From Mycobacteroides sp. CBMA 271 (lineage in GTDB: Bacteria > Actinomycetota > Actinomycetes > Mycobacteriales > Mycobacteriaceae): a stretch of DNA of 64,000 nucleotides. This document shows positions 1 to 8,210 of the stretch, in pieces. The position numbers and the translations under genes were made by a program. The stretch spans positions 310,001 to 374,000 of the forward strand of contig NZ_VTHB01000008.1 in assembly GCF_009729205.1 (NCBI RefSeq). The letters are read 5' to 3'. The notes beneath the pieces were generated by a model. The model made no database searches, had not been told where the DNA came from, and saw only the letters and a program-made list of their open reading frames with translations. Numbering within the stretch: the first letter of the stretch is position 1; each line of letters begins with the position of its first letter.

Positions 1-68
1 GTCAACGCGAGGAATGCAACGGCAAGCGCTACTTGCGCGAGACGCACCATGCGCCCATTTTTCGGCAT
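1..68 (-). CDS. Secreted or membrane protein, N-terminus only (cut by window edge)
   Basis: Only the first 22 codons lie in the window; the gene runs off the left end. The reading frame opens at ATG 66-68 (MPKNGR) or at ATG 48-50 (MVRLAQVALAVAFLAL), and both are in frame. The second part is a basic start followed by an Ala/Leu/Val run, as in a signal peptide or membrane anchor. The upstream gene stops at 70-72, one base before the first ATG, so the two genes are probably co-transcribed. Function cannot be read from this fragment. Confidence 0.55.
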   Translation of the reverse strand, partial: MPKNGRMVRLAQVALAVAFLAL

Positions 69-69
69 A

Positions 70-735
70 CTATCCACATCCTTGAATAGCAGCGCTCACG
101 TTCCCGTACCGCGCGATTGGCGTCGTATGAAAGATTCTCACCGTGCCGTTTACGTCTTCGCGCAGCTCCAAGTCATACATCCGGATGGTGGCGGTCCCCG
201 GGGTATCCCATTTGTCCGGCGCTACTCCCCAATACAACGTCAAATCGAGCTTCTTACCCGGGGGAAAAGCAAATACATTATTGAATCTCCCGGATGGACG
301 ATACGCACCAAAATACTCATACTCGACGGCATCTGCGAGCGTGAATGGCGCCTCAGAAGCGTTCTTTGATTTGAATGCACTACCAAGCTCTACGGCTTCA
401 TTACCGAGATTCTCGACAGTGACGTAAAGCGCGATCACTCGCCACGACTTCTCCAGAGCCTTTTCGAGTGAGTAGGTTGACGTTCCTCGGCGTAGCTGTT
501 CGACGTCACAAATTCCGTCAAACCGACGCGGTGTGAGCTGAAGCATCCCGTTGTCGTAGGTTTCACCCAAGGTCACCTGAGTGGCGGCGGATCCCTTGTC
601 GAGACCGCCAAATCCGGCGGTGACTGCCAGAACCGATACCAGCGCCACCCGGCCGAGGTTCTTCAGCGAGACGCGGTCGATGAATCGCCGATTCTCGGGT
701 CCGCTCGACTCCGATACTGCCCCACCCCCACCCAT
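70..735 (-). CDS. Hypothetical exported protein, DUF4352-like fold possible
   Basis: The 221-aa protein has an N-terminal cytoplasmic stretch of about 28 residues, then a hydrophobic segment (about 29-45, VALVSVLAVTAGFGG) ending near an Ala-rich site, which fits a signal anchor. The rest is beta-rich and contains the phrase VIALYVTVENLGNEAVELG, typical of immunoglobulin-like DUF4352-type extracytoplasmic domains; that assignment is tentative. A TATGCT hexamer lies 6 nt before the ATG, so the transcript may be leaderless. It starts 19 bp after egtE stops and is followed by another exported protein at 1 bp spacing. No function can be named. Confidence 0.65.
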   Translation of the reverse strand: MGGGGAVSESSGPENRRFIDRVSLKNLGRVALVSVLAVTAGFGGLDKGSAATQVTLGETYDNGMLQLTPRRFDGICDVEQLRRGTSTYSLEKALEKSWRVIALYVTVENLGNEAVELGSAFKSKNASEAPFTLADAVEYEYFGAYRPSGRFNNVFAFPPGKKLDLTLYWGVAPDKWDTPGTATIRMYDLELREDVNGTVRIFHTTPIARYGNVSAAIQGCG

Positions 736-754
736 CGCAGTAGCATACGACGCC

Positions 755-1825
755 TTACCCTCGAAGCACCTTCGCTAGCGCTTCCAATTCCTCATCGGTG
801 CCGTCGACATGCGGACTGATCCGCAGCACCGGCTTGGTCATCTCGAACGGCGCCCGCATGGTCTCTGCGGCTGTCGTCACGATCCCGTGTTCCTCGATGA
901 GGCGAGCCCGCACCTCGACGATGTCGACGTCGCCGACGGGCTCCAACGTGGTGATGGCACTTGGCTCGTCCATGGATTCCACCACCCGCCAATCCTTCAG
1001 GTCTCCCAGGATCTTTCGAGCAGCCCGTCCGCGTTCAGCAAGAGCTCCCTGTACCTCCGCTGCACCGGCGGCGAGATGCTGGCCCACCGCCACCGACAGG
1101 CCCACCCAGCCCGCGATGTGCGCTTCGACGTGACCGGCCCACTGCGGAATCAGATGCGCGAGCGTCGGATTGATGGCGAGCACACCCACGCCACGTGGAC
1201 CGGCCAGCCACTTGCGCGACGGTGCGTACATGGCGTCCGCACCATACGTGCAGTCGACATGCCCCAGAGCCTGCGCGGCGTCGACCACAACGGGCACCCC
1301 GGCCGCGCGGGCCAACGCGACCACCTCGGCGGCGGGCTGCACCGTGCCGCGGTGGCTGCCCACCGCCGTGACATGCACCAGGTCAATCTTCTCGCGGCGC
1401 AGGAAACCTTCAATCCCGTCAAGGTCGGCGCGACCGGACCCGTCGACCGGCAGCCAGACCGGAGTGAACCCAAAGATGTTCATAATCATCAAGTTCGGGC
1501 CGAACTCCCCGGGCAGACAGGCGATAACCTTGCCAGCTTCCGCGGGCCAGGACTGTAGAAGCGTGCGCAACGCGTCGGCCGCCCCGGTGGTGAAGAGCAC
1601 CTCGGCCTCGGGCATACCTGTCAGCTGACGCACCGCGGTGCGCCCGGCGTCGAGGACCGGCGCCGCGGCCTCCTGCGCCACATACCCGCCGATCTGCGCC
1701 TCATGTTCGGCATGCTGCGCCACCGCGCGGATGGTTTCGACACTCTGCCGTGAACAGGCGGCCGAATCCAGATGCACACCCAGCACCGGCGGACGAGCCT
1801 GACTCCACTCTTCAGTCAAGTTCAT
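755..1825 (-). CDS. egtE: EgtE, PLP-dependent C-S lyase of ergothioneine synthesis
   Basis: A class V aminotransferase-fold enzyme of 356 aa. EgtE cleaves the C-S bond of hercynylcysteine sulfoxide, the last step to ergothioneine, a thiol-histidine redox buffer. The sequence shows the PLP site: Asp182 in VDAAQALGH and the Schiff-base Lys205 in PSRKWLAGPRG. It is the last gene of the egtA-B-C-D-E operon and its ATG overlaps the egtD stop as ATGA (1822-1825), implying translational coupling. Family and position both support the call. The family alone (kynureninase or cysteine desulfurase relatives) would be less specific. Confidence 0.93.
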   Translation of the reverse strand: MNLTEEWSQARPPVLGVHLDSAACSRQSVETIRAVAQHAEHEAQIGGYVAQEAAAPVLDAGRTAVRQLTGMPEAEVLFTTGAADALRTLLQSWPAEAGKVIACLPGEFGPNLMIMNIFGFTPVWLPVDGSGRADLDGIEGFLRREKIDLVHVTAVGSHRGTVQPAAEVVALARAAGVPVVVDAAQALGHVDCTYGADAMYAPSRKWLAGPRGVGVLAINPTLAHLIPQWAGHVEAHIAGWVGLSVAVGQHLAAGAAEVQGALAERGRAARKILGDLKDWRVVESMDEPSAITTLEPVGDVDIVEVRARLIEEHGIVTTAAETMRAPFEMTKPVLRISPHVDGTDEELEALAKVLRG

Positions 1826-2778
1826 TCCTTCACCGCCAGCGACAGTCCAAAGTCGTTGGAATCGTCAGTCCACCACTGAATCTGACGCAGTCCAGCAGCC
1901 GCCAACTCGGCCACCACACCCTCGCGCCGGAACTTGCACGACACCTCGGTCAGCATCATCTCTCCGACCGCGAAATCGACCACAAGGTCCAGCGCTTCGA
2001 TGCTCACCCGCTGATCACGCCCGGAGCGCAGCCACATCTCCATGCGCTCCTCATCGCCATTCCACAGCGCGACATGCTCGAAGGCGTCGAGATCGAAATC
2101 CGCGTCGAGCTCACGATTGATCACCGCCAGCACATTGCGATTGAATGCGGCCGTCACCCCAGCACTGTCGTCGTAGGCCCGCACCAGTCGCTCAGTATCC
2201 TTGACTAAATCCGTGCCCAGGAGCAGCATTTCACCGGAATCAAGTGTCGCGGCGACGTCGGCCAGGAACTGCGCACGCGGCTGCGTCGTCAGGTTTCCAA
2301 TCGTGGAACCCAGGAACGCGACCAGCCGTCGCCCCTCCCGTGGAATCCGGCCGAGGTCCTTCTCGAAGTCCCCACAGACTGCGCGGACCCGCATCCCCGG
2401 GTACTCATCGACAAGTGCATCCCCCGCGGCACGCAGCACACCGGAATCCACATCGAACGGGATGAACGTGTTGGGATCCAACGCATCCAGCAGCATCCGG
2501 GTCTTTTCGGAGGTTCCGCTGCCCAGCTCTACCAGGGTGTCGGCACCCGAGGCCTCCGCAATATCGGCGGCATGTGCACGGAGCAGCGCCGCCTCGGTGC
2601 GCGTCGGATAGTACTCCGGAAGACGGGTGATCTCGTCGAACAGATCACTACCCACCTCGTCGTAAAACCACTTGGGTGGAAGCGATTTCGACGTTGCCGT
2701 CAAGCCTTGCCGTACATCACGTCGCAAGGCCTGAGCCGCCGCTCCGGAGGACAGGTGATTTTCCAGCGTCAAGCTCAT
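1822..2778 (-). CDS. egtD: EgtD, L-histidine N-alpha-methyltransferase
   Basis: SAM-dependent trimethylation of histidine to hercynine, the committed step of ergothioneine synthesis. The 318-aa product starts at the ATG that overlaps the egtC stop (ATGA 2775-2778); a start further upstream would lie inside egtC. The SAM motif LVELGSGTSEKT is at 82-93. Residues corresponding to those described in M. smegmatis EgtD are present: Tyr39, Tyr56, Asn162, and Glu278/Ser280 in LTEVSCKF, the last three shifted by four. The full-length domain is intact. Confidence 0.96.
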   Translation of the reverse strand: MSLTLENHLSSGAAAQALRRDVRQGLTATSKSLPPKWFYDEVGSDLFDEITRLPEYYPTRTEAALLRAHAADIAEASGADTLVELGSGTSEKTRMLLDALDPNTFIPFDVDSGVLRAAGDALVDEYPGMRVRAVCGDFEKDLGRIPREGRRLVAFLGSTIGNLTTQPRAQFLADVAATLDSGEMLLLGTDLVKDTERLVRAYDDSAGVTAAFNRNVLAVINRELDADFDLDAFEHVALWNGDEERMEMWLRSGRDQRVSIEALDLVVDFAVGEMMLTEVSCKFRREGVVAELAAAGLRQIQWWTDDSNDFGLSLAVKE

Positions 2779-3455
2779 AACGGCGTCACTTCTACCTTCC
2801 CATCGCGTACCCGCACCAATCGCCGGTCCCGGATATCGACCCAAGACGGGTCGTCGTCATACGGCTCACTCGCCACCACCACGCCGTCGGCGGCCTCCAG
2901 AATCGACAGCGTGTCACCCCACGTCGTGGCGATCAACTCATTTCCATTGGCCGCCAGGATGTTCAGCCGCGCCTTCGGATCATCGCTGCCGACCTGCCGG
3001 ACCGTCTCCCCCAGGTTCTCCATCCCCGCGGCGAAGATACGCGCCGCCAGCACGGCGCTGTCGACCACCGACTCCGTACCCGACACCGGCCCCACCGCGT
3101 CGCGATCGACAATTCCGTTGTGGGACAACAACCAGGTCCCGTCAGTGAACGGCGCAGCAGCAGACTCGTCAATAGGCATGCCGACGCTAGCCGACCGGAC
3201 GGCCGCCACCACACACCCGCTGTTCAGCACCGGAGCCACCGAGGCAAACGACGCATCACCCCACAGCGGTCGCGCGCCGCGCCACCTATGTGGCCCTCCG
3301 TCGACGAAGAATCCGGCACCCCAGCCGTCGGCGTTCACCAGGCCATGTTGTTGGCGCCGTGGGGCATACGACTGCACCAACAGGCCGTGCGGTGGCTCCA
3401 GGATCAACGACGCCAGGCTCCGCGGCGCACCCAACCACCCGAGGTGTCTACACAT
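2775..3455 (-). CDS. egtC: EgtC, gamma-glutamyl hercynylcysteine sulfoxide amidohydrolase
   Basis: A class II (Ntn-type) glutamine amidotransferase of 226 aa. EgtC removes the gamma-glutamyl group from the sulfoxide made by EgtB. The start at 3455 gives MCRHLGWLG, placing the nucleophile Cys at position 2 after Met removal, as Ntn hydrolases require; a longer frame to 3578 would bury this Cys and is rejected. Further family signatures are NADGWGAGFF and LLSHNGIVD. It overlaps egtB by 8 bp and egtD by 4 bp. Confidence 0.95.
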   Translation of the reverse strand: MCRHLGWLGAPRSLASLILEPPHGLLVQSYAPRRQQHGLVNADGWGAGFFVDGGPHRWRGARPLWGDASFASVAPVLNSGCVVAAVRSASVGMPIDESAAAPFTDGTWLLSHNGIVDRDAVGPVSGTESVVDSAVLAARIFAAGMENLGETVRQVGSDDPKARLNILAANGNELIATTWGDTLSILEAADGVVVASEPYDDDPSWVDIRDRRLVRVRDGKVEVTPL

Positions 3456-4719
3456 CCCAGGCCAATCGAACCCCACTGAAGATTTGCCTGCGGATCGGGT
3501 GATCCCAGTTCCGGAAGCTGGGGCGCACGATGGACGGGGCCACGGCCCACGATCCGCCACGCAGCACCCGATAGTCACCGGCCCCGGAACCTTCGAAGAA
3601 CGGCTCGCTGTACTGCTGATAGATCATCGGGGTGAAACCCGGCCAGGGCCGCAACGGGGACGTCGTCCATTCCCACACATCGCCCAGCATCTGCTCGGCG
3701 CCGTACGCCGACGCGGACGCCGGATAGGCCCCCACGGGAGCGGGCCCCAGCGCGTCGCCACCGAGATTCGCCCGCTCACGGCTCGGGGCATCCTCACCCC
3801 ACGGATAACGCCGTCGCGCAGCGCGTTCCGGATCCCATGCGCAGGCCTTCTCCCATTCGACCTCGGTCGGCAATCGCGCACCCGCCCACGCGGCGTAGGC
3901 CTGCGCCTCGTGGAAGGTGACATGTTGCACCGGCTCATCGGGCGTGATCTCCACCTCCCGACCGAACCGGGTAAGCGTCCCGCCCTCGTTCCAAAACATG
4001 GGCGCTGTCAGGCCTTCGGCACATCGGTGCGCCCACCCGCCATCGGTCCAGAATTCCTCGCGACGATATCCCCCGTCGGCAATGAACGCAGACCATTCGC
4101 CGTTGGTCACCGGAACTCGCCCGATGCGAAAACTCTTGAGGTGCACAACATGTGCGGGCCGTTCGTTGTCAAGGGAAAACGGCTCGTCGGTCGCGCCAAC
4201 ACCGAGAACAAAGGGCCCCTCAGGCACCAGCACCGAGGTTCCCGCCACACCCGACCGTCCCGGCGGCAGCGAGTCGACGCGTTCCAGCAGCGCGGCTCCT
4301 CTACGAATCGACAACGCCTGCAACATGGTTTCGTTGTGCTGATGTTCGTGGCTGAGCACCAGTGCGAGGTTGAATTCGTCGGCGGTGTCCAGCCGATCCA
4401 GGACCCGGCCCCGCACCTCATGACAAAACGACCGCGCCTGCGCCGGAGAGAGCAACGGCAGCTGCACCCTGCTCGCGCGGGTGTGACGGAACGCGTCGTA
4501 GAGCGACTCGATATCTCCGGGCAACATCCCGGGCCTTCGTGGATCACCGCCGCGCAGCAGCCACAGTTCTTCCTGCTGCCCGATATGCGCGAGATCCCAT
4601 ACCAACGGACTCATCAGCGGGTCGTACTGACGGTGCAACTCCGTGTCGTCGTGGTCGGTGATCATCAGCGTGCGCAGCCGAGCCGCTTCCAGATCCCGCG
4701 CCAACGCCGCCCTCGTCAC
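3448..4719 (-). CDS. egtB: EgtB, hercynine oxygenase (sulfoxide synthase)
   Basis: A non-heme iron enzyme joining hercynine and gamma-glutamylcysteine as a sulfoxide with O2. The 423-aa protein has an N-terminal DinB-like helical domain carrying the iron ligands (His45 in DLAHIGQQE, His124 and His128 in the H-x3-H-x-E motif of SHEHQHNE). The C-terminal formylglycine-generating-enzyme-like domain shows ARLPTEVEWEKAC and VLRGGSWAV. It starts with GTG overlapping the egtA stop (GTGA 4716-4719). Length matches the mycobacterial family. Confidence 0.96.
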   Translation of the reverse strand: MTRAALARDLEAARLRTLMITDHDDTELHRQYDPLMSPLVWDLAHIGQQEELWLLRGGDPRRPGMLPGDIESLYDAFRHTRASRVQLPLLSPAQARSFCHEVRGRVLDRLDTADEFNLALVLSHEHQHNETMLQALSIRRGAALLERVDSLPPGRSGVAGTSVLVPEGPFVLGVGATDEPFSLDNERPAHVVHLKSFRIGRVPVTNGEWSAFIADGGYRREEFWTDGGWAHRCAEGLTAPMFWNEGGTLTRFGREVEITPDEPVQHVTFHEAQAYAAWAGARLPTEVEWEKACAWDPERAARRRYPWGEDAPSRERANLGGDALGPAPVGAYPASASAYGAEQMLGDVWEWTTSPLRPWPGFTPMIYQQYSEPFFEGSGAGDYRVLRGGSWAVAPSIVRPSFRNWDHPIRRQIFSGVRLAWDV

Positions 4720-5969
4720 TGCGCAGCTCCCGACAGGGTAACTCCCGAGAAGGCCTGCACCACACCGTATTCAGCGACATTGTCGGTGAAATCGTCGGCC
4801 GGACATCGTCCTTGCTCCGCCCGTCCCAGCAGGTCGAGCATCTCCGGCAGCAGCGCATCGGGCGCTACGGAACAGGCCGCCGCAACCAACCGGCAGGCCG
4901 CACTGCGCAGGCCGTCATCGGCCAGACCCACGCGCGCCGCCGTCTCCCAGGCATCGCCGACGGGTTCCACCGCCTCCGCGGCGATCTCTGCCGCCGCCGG
5001 ATGGTCAAGCACCGCGGTGGCCGTGAACGCCAGGGCCGGCCACCAGAAATCCGGTGCCGCGTCCAGGTACCGCAGTTCGAACCACCCGCGTGGACGTACC
5101 GGAGGAAACAAGGTCGTGAGGTGGTAGTCGAGATCCTCGGTGGTTGGTCGGCGATCGCCCACCATCACCTGTCCCTCAACCCACGCGGAAAACGGCACAT
5201 CATCAACAACGGCATTTGCGTCGCCATTGCTTCCCCGGGCCAACATGACCGGTGCCTGCAGGGCATACCGGGCCCATGACTCGGCCGGGTCGTCGCCGAT
5301 GGAGACGGGGCCGCAGCGACGAGGGTCCATACGACCCCAAATCCGTTGCCGGGTGTTGCGCCATCCCGTGGCCTGCCCAGCGAGCATCGGGGAGGACGCC
5401 GACAAGGCCACCAAGGTGGGGCCGATGCGCTGTGCCTGATCAAAGCGGTCCCGCCACTGCTTGCGGCGCCCCGACTGCAGATTGACCTGCAACGACGCCG
5501 TCAACGTCATCATCTGGGCGCCGGGTTCGCCGCGACCGGCGGCGTCGAAATGCCGGGCCATCGCGGTGTACCGCGGGCTGGGATTTACCCGTTCCGGCGC
5601 GCGAAGTGGATCGGTACCGAGAGCCGCGAGCGCCACACCCGCAGCACGGAAGGCACGGGCCAGGATCTGGCGGTCCGCGCGCATCGCGGTGATCGCCGAG
5701 GAAATGTCGGGGTGCGGTGGACCGGAGAGCTCCACCGCACCCCCAGGCTCGAAGGTAATGGTGCTGGCGCCGGGCAGGGGACCTATCGACGCGGCGATCT
5801 CTTGCAGCCGCTGCCAGGAGACACGCCTGTCCGGATGCGCCAGGTCAACGCTGTGGGACTCCAGCTCGAGCCCCACAGCTCCTACCTCGTCATCGCCGAA
5901 CGCGTGCCGCGCGATGTATTCGGCTGCCTCATCCGCACCGGAGAGCAACGCATCAAGCCGGGTGGCCAT
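4716..5969 (-). CDS. egtA: EgtA, glutamate-cysteine ligase for ergothioneine
   Basis: An ATP-dependent ligase making gamma-glutamylcysteine, the sulfur donor used by EgtB. The 417-aa protein belongs to the GCS2-type glutamate-cysteine ligase family: GLELESHSVDL near residues 33-43 is the Glu-rich metal/ATP-site strand, and MMTLTASLQVNLQ is the family core strand. It is the first gene of the minus-strand operon. About 35 bp separate it from the preceding SDR gene, too short to show a clear promoter, so some read-through from upstream is possible. Confidence 0.93.
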   Translation of the reverse strand: MATRLDALLSGADEAAEYIARHAFGDDEVGAVGLELESHSVDLAHPDRRVSWQRLQEIAASIGPLPGASTITFEPGGAVELSGPPHPDISSAITAMRADRQILARAFRAAGVALAALGTDPLRAPERVNPSPRYTAMARHFDAAGRGEPGAQMMTLTASLQVNLQSGRRKQWRDRFDQAQRIGPTLVALSASSPMLAGQATGWRNTRQRIWGRMDPRRCGPVSIGDDPAESWARYALQAPVMLARGSNGDANAVVDDVPFSAWVEGQVMVGDRRPTTEDLDYHLTTLFPPVRPRGWFELRYLDAAPDFWWPALAFTATAVLDHPAAAEIAAEAVEPVGDAWETAARVGLADDGLRSAACRLVAAACSVAPDALLPEMLDLLGRAEQGRCPADDFTDNVAEYGVVQAFSGVTLSGAAQ

Positions 5970-6004
5970 CTATCCAATGTTGCACAAGCCACCGACAAGT
6001 TGCT

Positions 6005-6784
6005 CTACTTCGGCTGCAGCCGGGCCCCGCCGTCGATGCGAATTGTCTCGGCGTTCATGTAGCTGTTGGTCACCAGCTCCAGGGCCAGCGACGCGAACTC
6101 CGAGGAGTTACCCAGGCGCTTCGGGTACAGCACGTTCGGTGCCAGGCGGTCCTTGAACTGTTGCGCGGAATCGCCCTCGCCGTAGATCGGGGTGTCGATA
6201 AGTCCCGGCGCAATGGTGTTGACGCGGATACCCACAACCGACAGATCGCGCGCGATCGGAAGCGTCATGCCCACGATGCCGCCCTTGGACGCCGAGTAGG
6301 CGGCCTGGCCGATCTGACCGTCGAACGCCGCGACGGAGGCGGTGTTGACGATGGCGCCGCGCTCACCGAACTCGTCGACAGGCTCTTCCAGGCTGATGGC
6401 GGTGGCGGCGAGACGAATGAGGTTGAAGGAGCCGATCAGGTTGATGGCGATGACCTTGGAGAAGATGTCGAGCGAGTGAGCCGAGGCGTACTGCCCGTCC
6501 TTGCCGATGGTGCGCCCGGGCCAGCCGACGCCCGCGCAGTTGATGAGTACGCGCACCGGGCCGAGCTCCTTGGCGGCGTCCACGGCGGCGATGCCGTCGG
6601 TCTCGCTGGTGACGTCGGTGTGCACAAAGGCGCCACCCAGTTCCTTGGCCAGAGCCTCGCCCTTTTCGTCCTGAACGTCGGCGATGACGACCTTGGCGCC
6701 CTGTTCAGCGAGCAGGCGAACAGTTGCGGCACCTAGACCCGAGGCGCCACCCGTGACGATTGCAGACACACCATTGATATCCAT
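6005..6784 (-). CDS. SDR-family dehydrogenase, 3-hydroxyacyl-CoA dehydrogenase type II-like
   Basis: A 259-aa Rossmann-fold NAD(P)-dependent dehydrogenase. The cofactor motif TGGASGLG is near residues 11-18 and the catalytic Tyr-x3-Lys is in QAAYSASKGG, preceded by the usual Ser (NTASVAAFDG). Family members of this type (HSD10-like, Rv1144 in M. tuberculosis) oxidise 3-hydroxyacyl-CoA or hydroxysteroids; the substrate here is unknown. The start at 6784 is preferred over 6844 because a TATGGT hexamer sits exactly 7 nt before it (leaderless pattern) and the family begins there. A palindrome resembling the one at 44223-44238 overlaps the promoter. Confidence 0.85.
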   Translation of the reverse strand: MDINGVSAIVTGGASGLGAATVRLLAEQGAKVVIADVQDEKGEALAKELGGAFVHTDVTSETDGIAAVDAAKELGPVRVLINCAGVGWPGRTIGKDGQYASAHSLDIFSKVIAINLIGSFNLIRLAATAISLEEPVDEFGERGAIVNTASVAAFDGQIGQAAYSASKGGIVGMTLPIARDLSVVGIRVNTIAPGLIDTPIYGEGDSAQQFKDRLAPNVLYPKRLGNSSEFASLALELVTNSYMNAETIRIDGGARLQPK

Positions 6785-6796
6785 GAGCCGCACCAT

Positions 6797-6808
6797 AACC
6801 GATCGGTT
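6797..6808. promoter_or_regulatory. Candidate operator palindrome at the SDR promoter
   Basis: The perfect 12-bp palindrome AACCGATCGGTT adjoins and overlaps by one base the -10 hexamer TATGGT (6792-6797, minus strand) of the SDR gene. On the minus strand it reads CCAACCGATCGGTT, matching 12 of 14 bases of the element at 44223-44238. It lies between divergent leaderless promoters and may control either gene. Confidence 0.5.
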
Positions 6809-6856
6809 GGTTGGGAGATCCTTTGGTCGGCTACAGCGCCACATAGGCTTGTACTC

Positions 6857-7312
6857 GTGACCGATGACCGACGTGCCATCCAGGATCTTGTCGCCCGGTA
6901 TGCCGTGGCGGCCGACCGCCGCGATCGCGACGGGCTAGTCGAGCTGTTCTCTGCCGACGCCGAGTTCATCCGACCGCCGGCCCTGCTGCGCAAGGGTGAG
7001 GATGCCCTGCTCGTCGGCCGCGAGACCATCGCGGATTCGATTGTGGTGGCGCTCGAACCGCTGCACGCGACGTATCACCTCGTCGGTCAACAGACCGTGA
7101 GTATCACCGGTGACACCGCTGCCGGGGAGGTCTACTGCATGGCCCACCACATCTACCTACGCGAGATGAACGGAGACCGTGGCTCGTTTCATGACAACGT
7201 CATGGCGGTGCGGTACGTCGACGGCTACGCGCGCGGTGAGAACGGCTGGGTGTTTACCCGTCGCGAGCCGGTCGTGGTGTTCAGCGAGGACCGACCAGTT
7301 CGAGTCGGCTAG
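6857..7312 (+). CDS. NTF2-like (SnoaL-type) protein
   Basis: A 151-aa protein with the cone-shaped NTF2/SnoaL_4 fold: the N-terminal helix IQDLVARYAVAADRRD is followed by GLVELFSADAEFIRP, the standard opening of this superfamily. Such proteins are isomerases, dehydratases or simple ligand binders; no catalytic residue set decides here. The GTG start has TAGGCT 7 nt upstream, indicating leaderless transcription divergent from the SDR gene, which suggests a shared substrate pathway. Its 3' end overlaps the convergent LLM oxidoreductase by 32 bp. Confidence 0.75.
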   Translation: MTDDRRAIQDLVARYAVAADRRDRDGLVELFSADAEFIRPPALLRKGEDALLVGRETIADSIVVALEPLHATYHLVGQQTVSITGDTAAGEVYCMAHHIYLREMNGDRGSFHDNVMAVRYVDGYARGENGWVFTRREPVVVFSEDRPVRVG

Positions 7313-8168
7313 CGCACGCGGCCATCTCGTCGAGCACGGCCTCCAGCGTGGTGGCGCGCCGCGAGACCGACAGCAGCATCCGTCCCGCACCGGCCTGTGC
7401 CGCCTGATCCAGCGACGCCTGCTCCACCCGATGCAGACCGTGCCCGAGCACCAGGTCGATGCCCGCGGGATCACGGCCCGCGTCGTCGGCGGCGGCACGC
7501 ATAACCTGCACCGCGGCCGTCAGGTCGTCGCCGGCCAGGCCCAGTGGCTGAAAACCTATTCCCAGCCGCCCCGCGCGGCGTGCCGCGGCCTTGCTGTGTC
7601 CGCCGACATACAGCGGAACACCTTGCGGTTCGAATGGTTTGGGGTACGAGTACGCGTTCTGGAAGCGATAGAACTCACCGTCGAACGCGGCGGGCCCATC
7701 GGCGGACCACAGCGCGCGCATCACCGCGATGGCCTCATCGGTGGCACGCCCCCTGCGATCGAAGTCGCCGCCGCACGCCTCGATCTCCTCACGCATCCAC
7801 CCGACGCCCAGGCAGACCCGCAGCCGCCCGCGGCTCAGCCGGTCCAGCGTGGCCAGACGTTTGGCCAGCACCACGGGGTGGTGGTCGGGCATTACCAGCA
7901 CTCCGGTGGACAGCCCAAGCATCGTGGTGGCACCCGCGATGAAGGACAGCAGCTCCAACGGATCGGGAATATCAAGATCATCGGGGAGGTGCGACTGGCC
8001 GGTCGGCGAGTACGGATAGGCGCTCTGCGTGTCCCCGATGACCACCGCGTGCTCTACCGCGGAGATCTCGCTGAACCCCAGCCGCTCTGCGGCACGCGCG
8101 AATTCGAGGATCTTGGCGGGTTCGGCGGTAATCCCGAGCTCCACCGGAACGACAACACCGATCTTCAT
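7281..8168 (-). CDS. LLM-class F420-dependent oxidoreductase
   Basis: A 295-aa luciferase-like monooxygenase-fold protein starting MKIGVVVPVELG, with the family phrases LGVGWMREEIEACG and GVPLYVGGHSKAAARRAGR. In mycobacteria these usually use coenzyme F420, but FMN use cannot be excluded from sequence. The start at 8168 has a strong AGGAGG ribosome site 6 nt upstream; the upstream extension to 8198 lacks support. It is divergent from the GlcNAc operon across a 42-bp gap containing an inverted repeat. Confidence 0.8.
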   Translation of the reverse strand: MKIGVVVPVELGITAEPAKILEFARAAERLGFSEISAVEHAVVIGDTQSAYPYSPTGQSHLPDDLDIPDPLELLSFIAGATTMLGLSTGVLVMPDHHPVVLAKRLATLDRLSRGRLRVCLGVGWMREEIEACGGDFDRRGRATDEAIAVMRALWSADGPAAFDGEFYRFQNAYSYPKPFEPQGVPLYVGGHSKAAARRAGRLGIGFQPLGLAGDDLTAAVQVMRAAADDAGRDPAGIDLVLGHGLHRVEQASLDQAAQAGAGRMLLSVSRRATTLEAVLDEMAACASRLELVGPR

Positions 8169-8179
8169 AAGCGGCCTCC

Positions 8180-8203
8180 TGACATCACGTGTCACCATAG
8201 GAT
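8180..8203 (+). promoter_or_regulatory. GlcNAc operon promoter with inverted repeat
   Basis: The hexamer TAGGAT (8198-8203) lies 7 nt before the transporter ATG at 8211, a leaderless arrangement. Just upstream is TGACA-TCACG-TGTCA (8180-8194), 5-bp arms with a 5-bp spacer and an internal CACGTG, placed where a repressor would block polymerase. No regulator gene for the operon lies nearby. Confidence 0.5.
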
Positions 8204-8210
8204 CTCGCGA

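Noticed and set aside
2572..5127. An 851-codon plus-strand open frame across egtD-egtC-egtB-egtA
   Set aside because: It is antisense to four well-identified overlapping genes and its translation is low-complexity Arg/Pro/His text; a GC-rich third-position shadow.
7179..8210. N-terminal extension of the MFS transporter by 344 codons
   Set aside because: It is antisense to the LLM oxidoreductase, while the family start and a leaderless promoter are at 8211.
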